Of a stretch of DNA of 64,000 bases, positions 62,390-64,000 are shown piece after piece. The notes beneath the pieces were generated by a model that was given only the letters and a program-made list of their open reading frames with translations, was not told the DNA's origin and searched no databases. This stretch comes from Rhodoferax sp. TH121 (GTDB lineage: Bacteria; Pseudomonadota; Gammaproteobacteria; Burkholderiales; Burkholderiaceae_C), in NCBI RefSeq assembly GCF_002251855.1, contig NZ_NOXW01000021.1, positions 434,001 through 498,000 on the forward strand, in the 5' to 3' direction. Each line of letters opens with the position of its first letter. Position 1 is the stretch's first letter. The position numbers and the translations under genes were made by a program.

Positions 62390-63562
62390 ATGCGCACCAG
62401 AACTTTCACCACCGCAGGCGCCGTGCTAGCCACCGCGTTGTTCGTCACCGCCTGCTCCAAGCCTGCCCCGTCTGAGGAGCCGGTGCGTGCGGTCAAGATC
62501 AGCACGGTGGGTATGGCCAGCATCCAGTCGGGGGCGGAGTTTTCGGGCGAGGTGCGGCCGCGCATTGAGTCGCGTCTGGGCTTCCGTGTGGCTGGCAAGC
62601 TGGTGCGCCGCCCGGTGGAACTGGGCCAAACCGTGAAGGCCGGCCAGGTGCTGGCGCAGTTGGACCCGCAGGATTACAAGCTGGCGACGGAAGCCGCGCG
62701 TGCCCAGGTTGCCGCTGCCGCCACCAACCGAGATCTCGCGGCCGCAGATTTCAAGCGTTTCAAGGAGCTGCGTGACCAGAACTTCATCAGCGGTGCTGAG
62801 CTGGAGCGCCGCGAGGCCACGCTCAAAGCCGCCCAGGCCCAGCTCGACCAGGCCCAGGCCCAGCTCAACAGCCAGGGCAACCAGGCGTCTTACACGACGC
62901 TGGTGGCCGACATGGCGGGCGTGGTGACGGCCATCAACGCCGAACCTGGCCAGGTGGTGAGTGCAGGGGCCCCCGTGGTGCAGATTGCCCAGGATGGCCC
63001 GCGCGACGTGGTGTTCTCGGTGCCCGAGGACAAGGTGGCCATGATCAAGGCAGGTTCCGCGGTGGATGTGAAGGTTTGGGCCAGCAAGACCACCGTGAAG
63101 GGCGTGGTGCGCGAAGTGGCTGCCAGTGCCGACCCGGTGACCCGCACCTTTGTGGTGAAGGTGGGGCTGGATGCCAAAGACGCTTTGGCACTCGGTACCA
63201 CGGTGTCCGTGGTGCCGCAGGCGTTTGACCGCAGCGGTGTGCAGGTCATCAAGCTGCCCACCAGTGCACTGGTGCAGAGTGGCAAGTCCACCGCCGTGTG
63301 GGTGCTGGACAGTGCCAGCATGACTGTGAAGCTGCAGCCCATCACCGTGGCCACGGCCGATGGCAACGAGGCCGTGGTGGCCGATGGTTTGCAGCCGGGC
63401 ATGCAGGTGGTGACGGCGGGTGTGCATGTGCTGTCGCCCGGCCAGAAAGTCTCCATTTACAAGGAAAAGTTGGCTGTAGCCGGCGCGGATGCTGCGCGAG
63501 CAGCTCCTGAAACTGTAGCGCCCGCTGCCGCCAAGGCCGCCAGCGAATCTGCTGCGAAGTGA
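62390..63562 (+). CDS. RND efflux transporter periplasmic adaptor subunit (MFP lipoprotein)
   Basis: This 390-aa membrane fusion protein has a lipoprotein signal with lipobox FVTACSK (Cys22). It has biotinyl/lipoyl-like halves around a helical hairpin (about 100-165, rich in Ala/Gln/Glu) and a beta-barrel part with FSVPEDKVAMIKAG and RTFVVKVGLDAKD. It links the inner-membrane pump to an outer-membrane channel. The C-terminal tail (about 360-377, containing AGADAARAAPE) is encoded by an in-frame palindromic repeat. The ATG at 62390 was chosen because it gives a proper lipoprotein signal. Confidence 0.92.
   Translation: MRTRTFTTAGAVLATALFVTACSKPAPSEEPVRAVKISTVGMASIQSGAEFSGEVRPRIESRLGFRVAGKLVRRPVELGQTVKAGQVLAQLDPQDYKLATEAARAQVAAAATNRDLAAADFKRFKELRDQNFISGAELERREATLKAAQAQLDQAQAQLNSQGNQASYTTLVADMAGVVTAINAEPGQVVSAGAPVVQIAQDGPRDVVFSVPEDKVAMIKAGSAVDVKVWASKTTVKGVVREVAASADPVTRTFVVKVGLDAKDALALGTTVSVVPQAFDRSGVQVIKLPTSALVQSGKSTAVWVLDSASMTVKLQPITVATADGNEAVVADGLQPGMQVVTAGVHVLSPGQKVSIYKEKLAVAGADAARAAPETVAPAAAKAASESAAK
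63468..63519 (-). repeat. Dispersed palindromic repeat, copy 13, inside the efflux adaptor gene
   Basis: Minus strand: GCTACAGTTTCAGGAGC, then TGCTCGCGCAGCATCCGCGC. It encodes part of the flexible C-terminus of the adaptor, frame A-R-A-A-P-E. Confidence 0.8.
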
Positions 63563-63569
63563 GGCGCGC

Positions 63570-64000
63570 ATGAACCTCGACGAACCGAAACCAGGCTTTA
63601 ACCTCTCCAAGTGGGCGCTGGACCACGCGGCGCTCACGCGCTACCTGATGATCGTGCTGCTGTTGCTGGGGGTGGCGTCTTACTTCCAGCTCGGGCAGGA
63701 CGAAGACCCGCCGTTTACCTTCCGCGCCATGGTGGTGCGCACCTATTGGCCCGGCGCTACGGCGCAGCAGGTGGCCGAGCAGGTGACCGACAAGATTGAG
63801 CGCACGCTGCAGGAAGTGCCGTACGCCGACAAGATCCGCAGCTACTCCAAACCTGGTGAATCGCAAATCATTTTCCAGATCAAGGATTCCAGCAAACCGT
63901 CGGATGTGCCCAACGTGTGGTACAGCGTGCGCAAGAAGGTGGGCGATATCCGCGGCACTTTGCCCGGCGGTGTGGTGGGCCCCTTCTTCAACGATGACTT
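63570..64000 (+). CDS. RND efflux transporter inner-membrane permease (3' truncated by window)
   Basis: These are the first 143 residues of a proton-driven RND pump. They contain the first transmembrane helix (YLMIVLLLLGVASYFQLG, about 25-42) and the start of the periplasmic porter domain (TYWPGATAQQVAEQVTDKIE, LPGGVVGPFFND). DEDPPFTFRAMVV is typical of the CzcA/AcrB-like heavy-metal or multidrug group, but substrate class cannot be assigned from this part. It starts 7 bp after the adaptor stop. The rest lies beyond the window. Confidence 0.9.
   Translation, partial: MNLDEPKPGFNLSKWALDHAALTRYLMIVLLLLGVASYFQLGQDEDPPFTFRAMVVRTYWPGATAQQVAEQVTDKIERTLQEVPYADKIRSYSKPGESQIIFQIKDSSKPSDVPNVWYSVRKKVGDIRGTLPGGVVGPFFNDD

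Overview
The window is a 64 kb stretch of a high-GC betaproteobacterial chromosome. Burkholderiales, most likely Comamonadaceae (Acidovorax/Rhodoferax/Polaromonas-like), is suggested by the protein types, the ribB-ribH-nusB order, the tctDE-tctCBA locus, the hpnCDE genes and a dispersed palindromic repeat. It opens inside alaS and closes inside an RND efflux permease. Almost everything is ordinary chromosomal core, densely packed with many ATGA/TGATG stop-start overlaps. No tRNA, rRNA, CRISPR array, prophage, transposase or integrase was seen.

Layout. 1-5.5 kb: alaS end, two thioredoxin-fold proteins, ferredoxin-NADP reductase, small conserved proteins (DUF3429, DUF2237, lipocalin, SSB-like) and an orphan gene. 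5.6-13 kb: dinG, a transglutaminase-like exported protein, a pabB-pabC fusion, a TIGR03790-type protein and a rhomboid protease. 13-20 kb: rluA-type pseudouridine synthase with trmB, a small orphan gene, GNAT, GST, gluQ with an FAD oxidoreductase, and a LysR regulator divergent from pirin/doxX/flavodoxin. 21.7-28 kb: a secreted pair with DUF2145, trhO, dnaE. 28-34 kb: tolQRA, an aminotransferase, nusB, ribH, ribB(A), an S4 protein. 34-39 kb: the TctDE two-component system divergent from the tctCBA tricarboxylate transporter. 39-47 kb: a sigma-54 activator and a Liv-type ABC operon ending in an alpha/beta hydrolase. 46.8-50 kb: modE divergent from modABC. 50-54.6 kb: a TPR-GGDEF protein, LysE, SlyX, DUF1801 and a low-GC pair of unknown genes with attC-like hairpins. 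54.7-64 kb: hemH, a HAD hydrolase, a penicillin-acylase-like enzyme, hpnEDC for squalene/hopanoid synthesis, and an RND efflux operon.

The most unusual signal is a dispersed repeat of about 55-70 bp, present 13 times (roughly one per 5 kb). It folds into adjacent short hairpins that show compensatory base changes. It sits at operon and gene ends and also inside six protein-coding genes (trmB, gluQ, hpnE, hpnC, an efflux adaptor, and the signal peptide of a secreted protein), always in an open frame. This resembles the protein-invading palindromic elements of Rickettsia and is the best candidate here for an under-described system.

Other points worth a second look: a near-consensus sigma-54 promoter with an upstream palindrome in front of the Liv-type operon; a candidate ModE operator; a sigma-70 promoter with a TetR-like operator before the RND operon; a possible two-cassette integron remnant containing a gene broken by an in-frame TAA; and a RibB protein whose GTP cyclohydrolase domain lacks its zinc cysteines.
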